Notes: a model not told the origin generated them from the letters alone. 37,429 nt of DNA from Bacteroidales bacterium (GCA_014860585.1 JACZJL010000061.1:1-37429); one strand, 5' to 3'. Counted from the stretch's first letter, positions 28,478 through 36,913 are shown. A program made the numbers and translations.

Positions 28478-30298
28478 ATGAAACACTGGCTACCCCTGAT
28501 TCTTTTCGCTTTTATTACAACTTTTACCCTGGCTCAGCAGCCCACCCGCGAAGCCATCGAGCGGTCGGGGAATTTTTACTTTGGCACTGGGGTTTCCAAC
28601 GATGAGAACCGTGCCCGCGATGAGGCGCTGTCGGCCATCAGTTCGATGATTGCGGTGACCGTGGCCGGGAGTTTTGAATCCTCCGCAAGAGAATCGAATT
28701 TGAACTATTCTGAAACGGCTACCTCCATCATCAAAACTTACTCTACCGCCACCCTTAGCAATGTGGAGTCGTTGCGGAGCGTGCTGCCCGACGGAAAGGT
28801 AGAGATTTTCAGTTACATTGCCAAAGAGAAGGTGAAGGCGCTGTATGACCAGCGTAAGCAGTTGGTGCTTTCGCTGTTTGAAGAGGGAAGGCGAAGCGAA
28901 TCTGCCGGCAATCTTGCCTTTGCATTGAAGCAATGGTACTTTGGCATTGTATTGCTGAAATCCATTCCCGAAGAAAAAATCGTAGCCGGAAACGCCAACC
29001 TGACGGTGGAATTACCGCTGGCCATCAACAAGGTGTTGAGCAACATCAGCCTTGAGGTCATATCAGACCGGCAGCCCGCGCCGGAAATCAGGGAGATCAA
29101 CCTGAAGGCAACCTATCAGGGACGGCCTGTCTCGCTGTTGCACTTCCGTTTTTGGGATGGTCGCGACAACAACGGAACCGGGCAGGTGCGCGATGGATTT
29201 TCGACGATCCGTTTAGCCGGTTCAAGTACAACCTTTGACCGAATTACGATTTATCCCCAGTACGAATATTACACCGCCCGCACCGAAAACAAAACCGTGG
29301 AGGAGCTTTGGGATCTGGTAAAACGTTCGGAGTTCGCCAATGCCATGACCATTCAGTTAAAGGCAGAGCCCGGGGTAAAAGCAGTTTCGGAACCGATTAA
29401 GTCCATACAGCCCAACCTTGTACTGGATTTTGATGAGGAAATTGCTGTGGCCGATGTGATGGTGAAAAATGCCAACCAGTTGGTGCAATTGATGAATGCT
29501 GGCGACCTGCAGGAAGTAAAAAAGTTTGCCGGAGATGATGAGTTCCTTGCCACCAAGCTGCATGATTATTTGCAGCACAACCAGCCCAGGGCAGCAGAAA
29601 CCGGCCATGCGGCAGTGAACAAAACAAGGACAGGTTATGAAGTCCGGAAAATCAGGGTGCTGCACACATACCCCTCCATCAACAGGCAGGCAACGGAATA
29701 CCTGGTACTCGATTTTGACAGCACAGGCAAACCGGTTGACCTGAACCTGTGCATTACCGATGACCTTTATGAAAAGTTTGTGGCGCAGTCGGAATATGGC
29801 AACGACTGGGAGCACCGGCAGGAGATCATCAAGTTTGTGGAAAAGTACCGCACGGCTTTCCACACCCGCGACCTCAAAACCATTGACCTGATGTTTGCCG
29901 AAGAGGCGCTGATCCTCATCGGGCGGCGGATCGAAACCCGGCCAATCAAACCCAATGAGGTGGTGTACAAAGGCTTTGCAGGCCAGCCCGGCTTCGAGCA
30001 GATTCAGCTTTCCAAGCAGCAATACCTTGTCCGCCAAAAGCAGATTTTCGACTACCAGCAGGATATTTTTATCGATTTCAGCAGTTTTGATATCGCCGCC
30101 AAAAGCAATGCCGACAATGTTTACGGCGTGCAGATGCGCCAGAGCTATGCCTCCACCACCTACGCCGACGAAGGGTACCTCTTCCTGCTGATCGACTTCC
30201 ACGAAAAAGACCCCCTCATCTACATCCGCGCCTGGCAGCCCAACGAATGGGACAGCAGCGCACTGGTCAACTCGGCCAATTTCAGGGTGTTTAAGTGA
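28478..30298 (+). CDS. LPP20-like exported protein
   Basis: Start ATG 28478 (a TTG two codons upstream is not needed) gives 606 residues with signal peptide MKHWLPLILFAFITTFTLAQ. Residues about 25-120 (SGNFYFGTGVSNDENRARDE, ALSAISSMIAVTVAGSFESS) match the LPP20 lipoprotein domain, although no lipobox cysteine is present. The middle (residues about 130-400) and C-terminal part (RTAFHTRDLKTIDLMFAEEA ... YIRAWQPNEWD) are unassigned; the C-terminus has an NTF2-like feel. The last 67 codons and 230 bp downstream recur at 34907-35345. Confidence 0.75.
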   Translation: MKHWLPLILFAFITTFTLAQQPTREAIERSGNFYFGTGVSNDENRARDEALSAISSMIAVTVAGSFESSARESNLNYSETATSIIKTYSTATLSNVESLRSVLPDGKVEIFSYIAKEKVKALYDQRKQLVLSLFEEGRRSESAGNLAFALKQWYFGIVLLKSIPEEKIVAGNANLTVELPLAINKVLSNISLEVISDRQPAPEIREINLKATYQGRPVSLLHFRFWDGRDNNGTGQVRDGFSTIRLAGSSTTFDRITIYPQYEYYTARTENKTVEELWDLVKRSEFANAMTIQLKAEPGVKAVSEPIKSIQPNLVLDFDEEIAVADVMVKNANQLVQLMNAGDLQEVKKFAGDDEFLATKLHDYLQHNQPRAAETGHAAVNKTRTGYEVRKIRVLHTYPSINRQATEYLVLDFDSTGKPVDLNLCITDDLYEKFVAQSEYGNDWEHRQEIIKFVEKYRTAFHTRDLKTIDLMFAEEALILIGRRIETRPIKPNEVVYKGFAGQPGFEQIQLSKQQYLVRQKQIFDYQQDIFIDFSSFDIAAKSNADNVYGVQMRQSYASTTYADEGYLFLLIDFHEKDPLIYIRAWQPNEWDSSALVNSANFRVFK

Positions 30299-30527
30299 GA
30301 AAGATTTTTGTAAAAAGTGTCTGAATAGTTCAAATTAAATTTACTTTTGCCTGAGGAGAAATGTGGCGGAGGATGTTAAACCAGCAGTTCATTTATTGTA
30401 AAAAAACTCTGAGTGATGAGCGTTAAACATACAGCGATTTTATGGCAAAAAGATGAAGTATTCATACTATGGCAGAAGACAGGGAATAGTAATAGTATCA
30501 ATTTTGATTGGTTACAAGCGAGTTATG
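30096..30527 (+). repeat. Duplicated segment, copy 1 (3' end of LPP20-like gene plus downstream DNA)
   Basis: This segment matches 34907-35345. The coding part differs at about seven of 200 positions by eye; the non-coding part is more diverged. Similarity ends at the trinucleotide GTT (30522-30524), where a different gene follows each copy. Confidence 0.9.
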
Positions 30528-30531
30528 TGGC
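30522..30531 (+). other. Cassette core site (R''-like) starting cassette A
   Basis: GTTATGTGGC. Its exact reverse complement GCCACATAAC occurs at 30993-31002, at the start of an attC-like structure behind the small gene. In integron cassettes the start of a cassette is complementary to the R' box of its own attC. Confidence 0.55.
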
Positions 30532-30615
30532 ATTAAAGAAACACAACGCGAGGTAATTAGAATAGAACTAAAGGAATTATAAAATAGATTTTTTAATAAC
30601 ATAAAAGGAGGTAAT

Positions 30616-30885
30616 ATGACAAATGTATTAATTGTGCTAGGGGTAATTTCTATTATTGTCTTTATCTGGACAACAATAATGATTTATTCATTTCTAAGAG
30701 CAAGAAATGAGAAAATAGAAAGTTTTCTGTTTATCAACTTATTTATTTTTCGCTACATAAGCGATTATAGGACATTAACAAAAAAAGAAACCGGCAAAGT
30801 AGGCTATTTGTTTTATTTGTATATATTTTCAATTAACATAGCTCTAATTTGTTTTGTTGCTTTGATGCTATACAAATATTTTTAA
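30616..30885 (+). CDS. Small membrane protein (cassette A)
   Basis: The 89-residue product has two helices (NVLIVLGVISIIVFIWTTIM, YLFYLYIFSINIALICFVAL) separated by a basic loop. No family recognised. AAAGGAGGTAAT directly before the ATG is a full Shine-Dalgarno, unusual for the phylum, and the gene is much more AT-rich than the core genes; both fit a foreign cassette. Confidence 0.7.
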   Translation: MTNVLIVLGVISIIVFIWTTIMIYSFLRARNEKIESFLFINLFIFRYISDYRTLTKKETGKVGYLFYLYIFSINIALICFVALMLYKYF

Positions 30886-30992
30886 AACACTGATGTAATG
30901 TGAAATACAGAGGACATCGAATAGAAGTCAAAAATGTCAATATTCAGGAAAAATTGACTTTTTGTAAATAGTGGAAAAGGTGAAATCAAAAC

Positions 30993-31129
30993 GCCACATA
31001 ACAAGCGGTATATTTTATTGCCGAGACAGTGAAGATTTCAGCGTTTCTGCATCTAATAAACTTTCGTGTAAACTGACAGGACAGTCCTTCGAAATCGGCA
31101 ACAAAATCATACCGCCAGCCGTTGGCTGC
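30993..31129 (+). other. attC-like site A
   Basis: Layout: GCCACATAAC (R'), GCGGTAT (31005-31011), TTGCCGA (31018-31024), about 70 nt, TCGGCAA (31095-31101), ATACCGC (31109-31115), GTTGGCTGC (R''). The two inner pairs are perfect 7-bp inverted repeats, so the single strand folds as a long hairpin. Length 137 bp is in the range of attC sites. Core boxes deviate from RYYYAAC/GTTRRRY by one base each. Confidence 0.55.
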
Positions 31130-31170
31130 AATTAAAAAAGCTCATTAAAAAAAAAGAAAAATAAGACCAT

Positions 31171-31419
31171 ATGAACCAAAAAGAACTATCTCAATTAACT
31201 GACAAAGAGCTGCTGGAAGTAGTAAAAAACAACAAACCATCTCCCATAATTGATGCATTTTTTATTGGGTTTTTAGTTGGAATAATAATTTATAGTGTTG
31301 CTGCAAACACGTGGGGGTTAGTTACGCTTATTCCCTTGGTTCTAATTTATGCTTTCCTGAAGAAACCAAAGCAATATGAACATTTAAAGAAAGAATTGAA
31401 AAACCGAAACCTTCAATAA
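31171..31419 (+). CDS. Small membrane protein (cassette B)
   Basis: The 82-residue product (MNQKELSQLTDKELLEVVKN) continues with two helices (IDAFFIGFLVGIIIYSVAA, WGLVTLIPLVLIYAFL) and a basic tail. No family is recognised. It starts 50 bp after the GTTGGCTGC core site. Confidence 0.7.
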   Translation: MNQKELSQLTDKELLEVVKNNKPSPIIDAFFIGFLVGIIIYSVAANTWGLVTLIPLVLIYAFLKKPKQYEHLKKELKNRNLQ

Positions 31420-31541
31420 TTCAATGATATAATGATTGAGATTAAACGAATCCCGAAGCATGAATGATATGACATTTGAATTATTAGCAGTTATACCAAT
31501 TAGACTTTCAAGAACCTTGACCAGATATTAACAAAATAACA

Positions 31542-31550
31542 GCAGCCAAC
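31542..31550 (+). other. Cassette core site (R'-like) ending cassette B
   Basis: GCAGCCAAC is the exact reverse complement of GTTGGCTGC (31121-31129), which starts this cassette. A short palindrome GCCAACAGGAATTGGC follows, but the right half of a normal attC is missing; the site seems truncated. Confidence 0.45.
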
Positions 31551-31581
31551 AGGAATTGGCAGCAATAATAAAACCAACAAG

Positions 31582-32688
31582 ATGACAAGCATTGAAAGGA
31601 AGAAAGTATGCATCACAAGAAATTTAATGGTAATTATTTTGACATTTCAACTCTCCTCCTGCACAGGGCAAGTGAAGGAAAAATCTGTTCAGGATAAAAT
31701 CGAAAGTGAAGTAAACATCCAGTCACTCATTTTAAATCAAACTACAACGTTTCCGCAAATTCACACCAATTTGAATGGAATGGTAACGGAGTTTGTAAGG
31801 ACAATGTACCAGGACAAGAAAGGGAACTATTGGTTTGGAACAAATGTAAACGGAATTATACGTTTTGACGGGCAAACACTTGAGAAAATTAATGTTGAGC
31901 AAATGCAGAAAGGGGTTTCGGTCAGAGAAATTGTTGAGGATCAAGTTGGCAATGTTTGGTTTGGAACTTCTTCGGGACTCGTGAAATATGATGGCGAAAA
32001 GTTTACCACTTTCTCCACAGAAGCTGGTTTACAAGATGAGGATATTTGGGGTTTAGCGATGGACTCAAAAGGACTGATTTGGGTGGGTTCGATTGGAGGT
32101 GTTAGTCATTTTGACGGAAAAAAGTTTACACCCTTTTTGTTGCCAGATGTAAAGGTCGAAAATCCACAGCACATGCTATCCGAAAAATTGGTTAAAGAAT
32201 TTATGGAAGACAAAAATGGAACGATGTGGCTTGTTACCGACGGGAATGGAATTTTCAGGTACAAGAATGGCGGGTTCATTCATTTGACAACTAAAAATGG
32301 ACTTACCGACAATAATGCCTGGGATATACTGGAAGATAGACAAGGAAATATTTGGATCGGGACTTTTAATGGCGGTGTGAGTAAATATGATGGTAAAACA
32401 TTCACTAACTTCACTATGGATGGAATTATTGAAGGGTTAGAAACCTATAATTTTTGTGAAGAGAGGCAGGGAAATATTTGGTTTTCAGCAGAAGGTTATG
32501 GCGTGTACCGATACGATGGGGCAAAGTTCACCCGCTTCACAACCGAAAACGGATTAGCCGCAAACGTGGTTCAAAGTATTTTTGAGGATAACAAAGGTCA
32601 ACTTTGGTTTGGCACCTGGCAGGGAATAAGTATTTTTGACGGACAGAAATTTATGAATGCTAATGAGAAAGAACCTTGGACAAACTGA
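31582..32688 (+). CDS. Two-component-regulator-type propeller lipoprotein
   Basis: The 368-residue product has a lipoprotein leader (RNLMVIILTFQLSSC, lipobox LSSC; ATG 31627 is an alternative start closer to the leader). The body is seven or so propeller repeats (DKKGNYWFGTNVNGIIRFDG, DQVGNVWFGTSSGLVKYDG, DRQGNIWIGTFNGGVSKYDG, DNKGQLWFGTWQGISIFDG), the Reg_prop repeat found in the sensor part of hybrid two-component systems. Here there is no kinase, so it is a stand-alone envelope propeller, perhaps a sugar-binding protein. Confidence 0.82.
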   Translation: MTSIERKKVCITRNLMVIILTFQLSSCTGQVKEKSVQDKIESEVNIQSLILNQTTTFPQIHTNLNGMVTEFVRTMYQDKKGNYWFGTNVNGIIRFDGQTLEKINVEQMQKGVSVREIVEDQVGNVWFGTSSGLVKYDGEKFTTFSTEAGLQDEDIWGLAMDSKGLIWVGSIGGVSHFDGKKFTPFLLPDVKVENPQHMLSEKLVKEFMEDKNGTMWLVTDGNGIFRYKNGGFIHLTTKNGLTDNNAWDILEDRQGNIWIGTFNGGVSKYDGKTFTNFTMDGIIEGLETYNFCEERQGNIWFSAEGYGVYRYDGAKFTRFTTENGLAANVVQSIFEDNKGQLWFGTWQGISIFDGQKFMNANEKEPWTN

Positions 32689-32696
32689 AAATAACA

Positions 32697-32830
32697 GTTG
32701 TTAACAGCATTTTTGCAATAGACGGGATTTCGTGCTCCTCATGCAGTTTAGTGGTAGCCGAAAGTTTTGTGCTCCGCATCAGCATTGGTGGTAAAAATCC
32801 CGCCCGTCGAAAATCTGCAAATCCTTGGCG
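32697..32830 (+). other. attC-like hairpin C
   Basis: After TTGTTAAC the sequence shows TTTGCA (32712-32717) and CGGGATTT (32723-32730), then AAATCCCG (32795-32802) and TGCAAA (32816-32821), then TTGGCG. The nested pairs and 134-bp length resemble attC-like site A, and TGCAAATCC-TTGG matches GCAAATCCGTTGG at 36282. Core boxes are poor, so the call is tentative. Confidence 0.35.
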
Positions 32831-32890
32831 AGCAGCATAGAAAAAGGACGCGAAGTAAGAATTTCATGTTTAATCGTATAAATATTGACT

Positions 32891-33574
32891 ATGAAAAAAG
32901 GTACTGTAAAGAAAATCATCTTTGGAATTATTGGAACAATGATTCTTTTTATACTGTTAGTTGTTGTGAATTTTGTGTTTTTGGTTAAAAATGCGTCAAT
33001 TGTATCGAAAGGTCAGCCAATACAAAACTATGGTACAAAAAACTGTGCCCTTTTAGTTGTTGACATCCAGGAAGTCATAACAGGGGATCTCTCTATCTAT
33101 CCGAGCCTTCAGGAAAATTCGGAATTTCTAATTCAGAAGATTAACCAGGCGATTGATAGTTTTGAAGTGCACAACAATCCAGTGGTTTATATTCGCAGTG
33201 AGATCAATAATCCTTTTATAAATCTGATTAATCGTTCATATGCAAAAGGAAGCCCTGGAGTTCAATATGATAAACGTTTGAAAATTGTTTCAAATATTGA
33301 AGTAGTCAAGACAGGCAAGGACTCCTTCAGAAAAACCAATTTGGATGAAATCCTTACCAAGAACAAAGTAAATGAATTATACATTGTTGGATTGGATGCT
33401 GCAGAATGCGTTAACGCTACGGTAGAGGCATCCCTGAATAGAAAGTATAAAGTAAATATCATTAAAGAAGCTGTTCTATCCAAATCCAGGATTAAGACCG
33501 ATAGCATGATGGTTTGTTTTCAGGACAAAGGAGTTAGAATTATAAATTTGGACAGTTTAAATTTGATAAAATGA
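32891..33574 (+). CDS. Isochorismatase-like (cysteine hydrolase) family protein with N-terminal helix
   Basis: Start ATG 32891 gives 227 residues: a membrane helix (IIFGIIGTMILFILLVVVNF) then an isochorismatase-like fold (NCALLVVDIQEV with the catalytic-type Asp, PVVYIRSEI, VNELYIVGLDAAECVNATVE with the cysteine in AAECV, SLNRKYKVNIIKEAV). The family hydrolyses amides or vinyl ethers (nicotinamidase, isochorismatase, carbamoylases); the substrate is unknown. Membrane attachment is unusual for the family. Confidence 0.8.
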   Translation: MKKGTVKKIIFGIIGTMILFILLVVVNFVFLVKNASIVSKGQPIQNYGTKNCALLVVDIQEVITGDLSIYPSLQENSEFLIQKINQAIDSFEVHNNPVVYIRSEINNPFINLINRSYAKGSPGVQYDKRLKIVSNIEVVKTGKDSFRKTNLDEILTKNKVNELYIVGLDAAECVNATVEASLNRKYKVNIIKEAVLSKSRIKTDSMMVCFQDKGVRIINLDSLNLIK

Positions 33575-33592
33575 TTTAAGTCGCTGTTAACG

Positions 33593-33809
33593 CTCAGCAA
33601 TGCACCCGAATTCCAAAATAATAGTAATTTAGCGGCAAAAATATGATAACAGAAAGCAAAATATCGGAAATAGTTAGGAAGATTGCTTCCGGATACGATC
33701 CTGAAAAAATCATTTTGTTTGGCTCGTATGCCAGCGGAACAGCTTCGGATGATAGCGATATTGACATTTTTGTTGTGAAGGACACCGAATTACCTCGCCC
33801 CCAGAGGAC
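33593..33809 (+). repeat. Duplicated MNT segment, copy 1
   Basis: Nearly identical to 37213-37429 (window end), including about 50 bp of upstream sequence; a handful of differences are visible, most near the start of the gene. The true length of the repeat is cut by the window. Confidence 0.9.
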
Positions 33810-33966
33810 AATTCAATTGAGAAGAATGCTTCTTGGCGCCCAAATTCCAATGGACTTAATCGTTTACACACCCAACGAAGTAGAGAATGAGAAGGATGAG
33901 AAGTACAGTTTTGTTTATGAAGTTCTAAACTCAGGAAAAACAGTCTATGAACGGAAAAACAATTGA
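33643..33966 (+). CDS. MNT-domain nucleotidyltransferase (antitoxin-like)
   Basis: The 107-residue product has the nucleotidyltransferase core ILFGSYASGTASDDSDIDIF (GS and DSDID) and MDLIVYTPNEVE, as in MNT antitoxins of HEPN toxins. The expected HEPN gene downstream is reduced to a short remnant (33947-33997). Confidence 0.85.
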   Translation: MITESKISEIVRKIASGYDPEKIILFGSYASGTASDDSDIDIFVVKDTELPRPQRTIQLRRMLLGAQIPMDLIVYTPNEVENEKDEKYSFVYEVLNSGKTVYERKNN

Positions 33967-33997
33967 AACAGCCATACAATGGTTTTACACGACCTGA
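33947..33997 (+). pseudogene. Possible HEPN remnant after the MNT gene
   Basis: ATG overlapping the MNT end opens MNGKTIETAIQWFYTT-stop. HEPN partners usually start at this position with a short helix like ...A.QWF..A..DL. The frame ends where unrelated T9SS-gene DNA begins, so the toxin was probably cut by rearrangement. The call rests mainly on position. Confidence 0.35.
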
Positions 33998-34032
33998 AAC
34001 CATTCAGGTGCTGAATAAAATACGTTATTCTA

Positions 34033-34906
34033 TCACCTCACCATCACCTTCTCGTTCGCTGAAAACTCCCGCCCCTGCATTTTGAGATAATACAATCCGG
34101 CGGGAAGGTTATCAATATTCATTTCAATTGAAGTTGATCCTGCCGGAAGCGTTCCTGAAAATACGTTTTGCAAAACCCTCCCTGCCAGATCGTAAAGAAC
34201 GATTTCAACCGGCTGTGATGATTGCAAGCTGATGTGGATTGTTGCAAAGTCGGGCGCTGGATTTGGCCGGATGGTCATTTTACTTGCTGAATTTTCTTCA
34301 GTGATGCCCGGCATGTAGTCTCTTTTCAGTATTTCGCCGCTCTGCCCTACGGCATATCCGGTGCTTCCCACCATAACCACGTCGTTCATCTTACCGTTGG
34401 CGCCCATTACCTCTGCATAGTCCCATGAATAGCCCCCATCGTTGGTTTCGGCTATCAGCGGAATGTTATTGTTACCGCCGGCCACCACCCCTTTGTCCTG
34501 GTTGAGGAATGAAACCGCGTAGATAGGATGGTCAAATGCGATGGCATCCCAGAATTGGGTTCCCCAGTTGATGTCTTTGGTTAAAAAGCCCTGACCATCC
34601 CATAAGGCGCCAACAAAAAAGCCATTATCGCTATCGAAAAAGTAGCAATCCCTTGCATTTCCTTCGTTGCCGGTACCGCTGAAAGTGGGGTAAAACGACT
34701 GCCCGGTAAACGATTGTCCGCCATCCATTGTATAACCGATCAGTGGCTGGAAAATGGAATTGCTGCCTGCCACGGCGCCAAAATCGGCATTGGCCATACA
34801 TGCGCAATAGTAACTACTCATGTACCCCCCTTCGATATAAGTCCAGTTCAACCCGAAATTGTTGGTCCAGATGATCGTGTTTCCAGAACCGCCCGCAATG
34901 CCATGC
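34033..34906 (-). pseudogene. 5'-truncated T9SS gene with YCF48-like repeats
   Basis: The minus-strand frame encodes repeats with TNDGGYSWDYAEV, TMDGGQSFTGQ and WTNNFGLNWTYIEGG (YCF48/BNR-type propeller) and ends in a type A T9SS sorting domain (TIRPNPAPDFATIHISL ... AGLYYLKMQGREFS). Upstream of about 34906 the frame runs into antisense of the LPP20-like duplicate, so the signal peptide and first part are missing. It is a fragment of a once secreted protein. Confidence 0.85.
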
Positions 34907-35109
34907 CCGCCAAAAGCAACGCCGACAACGTTTACGGCGTGCAGATGCGCCAGAGCTATGCCTCCACCACCTACGCCGACGAAGGGTACCTCTTCCTGCT
35001 GATTGACTTCCACGAACAAGACCTCCTCATCTACATCCGCGCCTGGCAGCCCAACGAATGGGACAGCAGCGCATTGGTAAACTCGGCCAATTTCAGGGTG
35101 TTTAAGTGA
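34907..35109 (+). pseudogene. 3' fragment of a second LPP20-like gene
   Basis: The frame from AKSNADNVYGVQMRQSYAST to NSANFRVFK-stop repeats the last 66 codons of the 28478 gene with few changes. No start or upstream part is present. The longer plus-strand frame from 34714 is a chimera with antisense of the T9SS fragment. Confidence 0.85.
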
Positions 35110-35345
35110 GAAAGAATTTTGTAAAAAGTGTATGAACAGTTCAAATTAAATTTACTTTTGCCTGAAGAGAAATGTGGCGTTGGATGTAAAATCAGCAGTT
35201 CATTTACTGTTAAACTAAAAAACCTTTTAATGATGAGCGTTAAACATAAAGCGATTTTTTCGCAAAAAGGCGGAGCATTCATACTATTGCAGAAGACAGG
35301 GAATAGCAATAGTATGAGTTTTGATTGGTTATAGACGAGTTGTGA
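34907..35345 (+). repeat. Duplicated segment, copy 2
   Basis: Matches 30096-30527. The downstream part holds a 12-bp inverted repeat (TCATACTATTGC / GCAATAGTATGA, about 35278-35316). Similarity ends at GTT (35339-35341), after which a different gene follows. Confidence 0.9.
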
Positions 35346-35352
35346 GTAATGC
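35339..35352 (+). other. Cassette core site (R''-like) starting cassette D
   Basis: GTTGTGAGTAATGC; its reverse complement is found with one mismatch in 14 at 36159-36172, at the end of the next gene. Confidence 0.55.
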
Positions 35353-35358
35353 TAAAAG

Positions 35359-36183
35359 ATGACGATGACAGATACAGAATTATTTAAATACGCATATGAT
35401 TTTTTATTGTCGTTCGGCATTGTGACGAAAGATGAATTAGAATTGCATTTACGAGCAGAATATGAAAAACCTAAGGACTTAAAAATAATTTATAGAAAGC
35501 TGTGTGAATCTGCACAAAACAAACAAATGAGTTCGAAAGTTATCGGAAACTCAATTGGTGGAACTGATAACCTTAGAAAGGTTTTGTTTGACTTTAATCC
35601 TTATGAAGTTGCTCAAGAATACAAAACAACTGAAGCTGGTAGATTACTTTTAGAAATAAAAAAGAGACTAAAACCAAACGGACAAGTAAGAACAACAACA
35701 AGAAGTTTATGGCCTCAATTTTGTCAATCAGTGATTGATTCTGCACATTTTCTAAAATCATTTGAAACAGCAGCTAAGTTTTATGAGTGGGCAGACTTTT
35801 TTGCCAATGACACTAAAGCAAAACCTGCACTTCCGTTAATGATAAGCATAGAAGTATCTGGAATTGGTTTCCCTTTAGCTTGCGACTTCTTGAAAGAACT
35901 TGGTTTTATCGAATATGGTAAACCCGATGTTCATCTTAAGTACATTTTTAAAGCGTTAAGCATAATTGACCATAACGAAAAATCTGTAATTAAGCAAGAC
36001 TATTCAACGCTAAAAGCGATTGATAGGATTGCAAAAGAAAATAATGAAACACCTTATGCCGTTGACAAAGTATTTTGGTTAATTGGCAGTGGAAATTTTT
36101 ACTTGATAAATAAAAGTATTGGGAGACAAAAACAAAAATTTATTGATGACATAAAAAAGCATTACCCACAACACGTGGTTTAA
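35359..36183 (+). CDS. Unknown protein with HhH-GPD-like segment (cassette D)
   Basis: The 274-residue product (start ATG 35359 or 35365) is helical. Residues about 165-200 read VSGIGFPLACDFLKELGF then YGKPDVHLKYIFKAL, resembling the helix-hairpin-helix and catalytic Asp region of HhH-GPD DNA glycosylases (GVG..TA ... VDTHV); AVDKVFWLIGSGNFY near residue 240 is found in related proteins. There is no iron-sulfur cluster motif. A DNA-repair or nucleic-acid-binding role is possible but unproven. The gene nearly fills its cassette: it starts 7 bp after the core site and its end overlaps the next attC-like site. Base composition is AT-rich. Confidence 0.65.
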   Translation: MTMTDTELFKYAYDFLLSFGIVTKDELELHLRAEYEKPKDLKIIYRKLCESAQNKQMSSKVIGNSIGGTDNLRKVLFDFNPYEVAQEYKTTEAGRLLLEIKKRLKPNGQVRTTTRSLWPQFCQSVIDSAHFLKSFETAAKFYEWADFFANDTKAKPALPLMISIEVSGIGFPLACDFLKELGFIEYGKPDVHLKYIFKALSIIDHNEKSVIKQDYSTLKAIDRIAKENNETPYAVDKVFWLIGSGNFYLINKSIGRQKQKFIDDIKKHYPQHVV

Positions 36184-36297
36184 AAAATTGCCGGGATAGT
36201 AGGTTATTTTGGGGTTGTAGTCCGCTTCAACTTTTGTCTACCTTGATAGGGAATAGCCCGCAATTGGCAACTTTTCATAACGCAAATCCGTTGGACG
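36159..36297 (+). other. attC-like site D
   Basis: GCATTACCCACAAC (R'), then AAAATTGCC (36184-36192) pairing with GGCAACTTTT (36266-36275; one bulged base), then GTTGGACG (R'', 36290-36297). Length 139 bp, almost equal to site A, and the bulged base fits the extrahelical bases of attC. The R' box overlaps the coding end of cassette D, as is common in gene cassettes. Confidence 0.5.
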
Positions 36298-36409
36298 ATA
36301 GATAGTTTAAACGGAACTAAGTAACCTATAGATAACTGACATTTTTAAGACGAAACGGCAAAGCTGAAAACAGAATTTGGTGAGCAAAACATTAATAAAA
36401 ACTAAGATC

Positions 36410-36862
36410 ATGAAATGTGGTAAAAAATTTACTTTAAAACACCCAAAATCCAAACTAAGATGTTGGTGTAAGGGATTAGTTTGGAGTCTATTTCTATCTT
36501 TCGGAATTATCAATTTTGGTTGTGATAAAAATGATTCTGATGAGTATTATGTTAAATACGAGGTAGATAGCTCAACAATTTATTTTGGTGGTCGAATAAG
36601 TGTAGAAATAAGTACGGAAAAAAGTAATAATATGACCTTTACCATTGATACAGGTCCACCATGGGAAACAGTAATAGGCCCTGTTCAAAAGGGCTTTCTT
36701 GCTAAACTAGGTGTAAATAAAGTGGGTTCCCCAGATAGCCAATTACGATTATATGCTAAAATATCTGTAAGCAAAAATGGTAGTCCCTTTGCTTTAAAAT
36801 TGAATGATGGTAGTGAGACACCAAGAAATTCTCTTCAAATTAGTTATGAAATAGATTTTTGA
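36410..36862 (+). CDS. Lipoprotein of unknown function (cassette E)
   Basis: Start ATG 36410 gives 150 residues: basic N-terminus, hydrophobic LVWSLFLSFGIINFGC with lipobox, then a beta-rich domain of about 115 residues (YVKYEVDSSTIYFGGRISVE ... LQISYEIDF). No family recognised. The TTG at 36377 in frame would lengthen the leader without reason. The gene has its own terminator. Confidence 0.7.
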   Translation: MKCGKKFTLKHPKSKLRCWCKGLVWSLFLSFGIINFGCDKNDSDEYYVKYEVDSSTIYFGGRISVEISTEKSNNMTFTIDTGPPWETVIGPVQKGFLAKLGVNKVGSPDSQLRLYAKISVSKNGSPFALKLNDGSETPRNSLQISYEIDF

Positions 36863-36877
36863 CAAGAGAAAGATTAT

Positions 36878-36913
36878 TATTGCACCTAAACACTTCGTGC
36901 AATAGCTTTTTTT
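36878..36913 (+). terminator. Rho-independent terminator of the lipoprotein gene
   Basis: TATTGCAC (36878-36885), 11-nt loop, GTGCAATA (36897-36904), then GC and seven T residues. Perfect 8-bp stem 16 bp after the stop codon. Confidence 0.85.

Noticed and set aside
29357-30202. Minus-strand ORF of 281 codons opposite the LPP20-like gene
   Set aside because: Shadow of the real coding frame; no leader, no family resemblance.
34714-35109. Plus-strand ORF of 131 codons
   Set aside because: Its first two thirds are antisense of the T9SS fragment and the rest is the LPP20 3' fragment; a chimera created at the junction.
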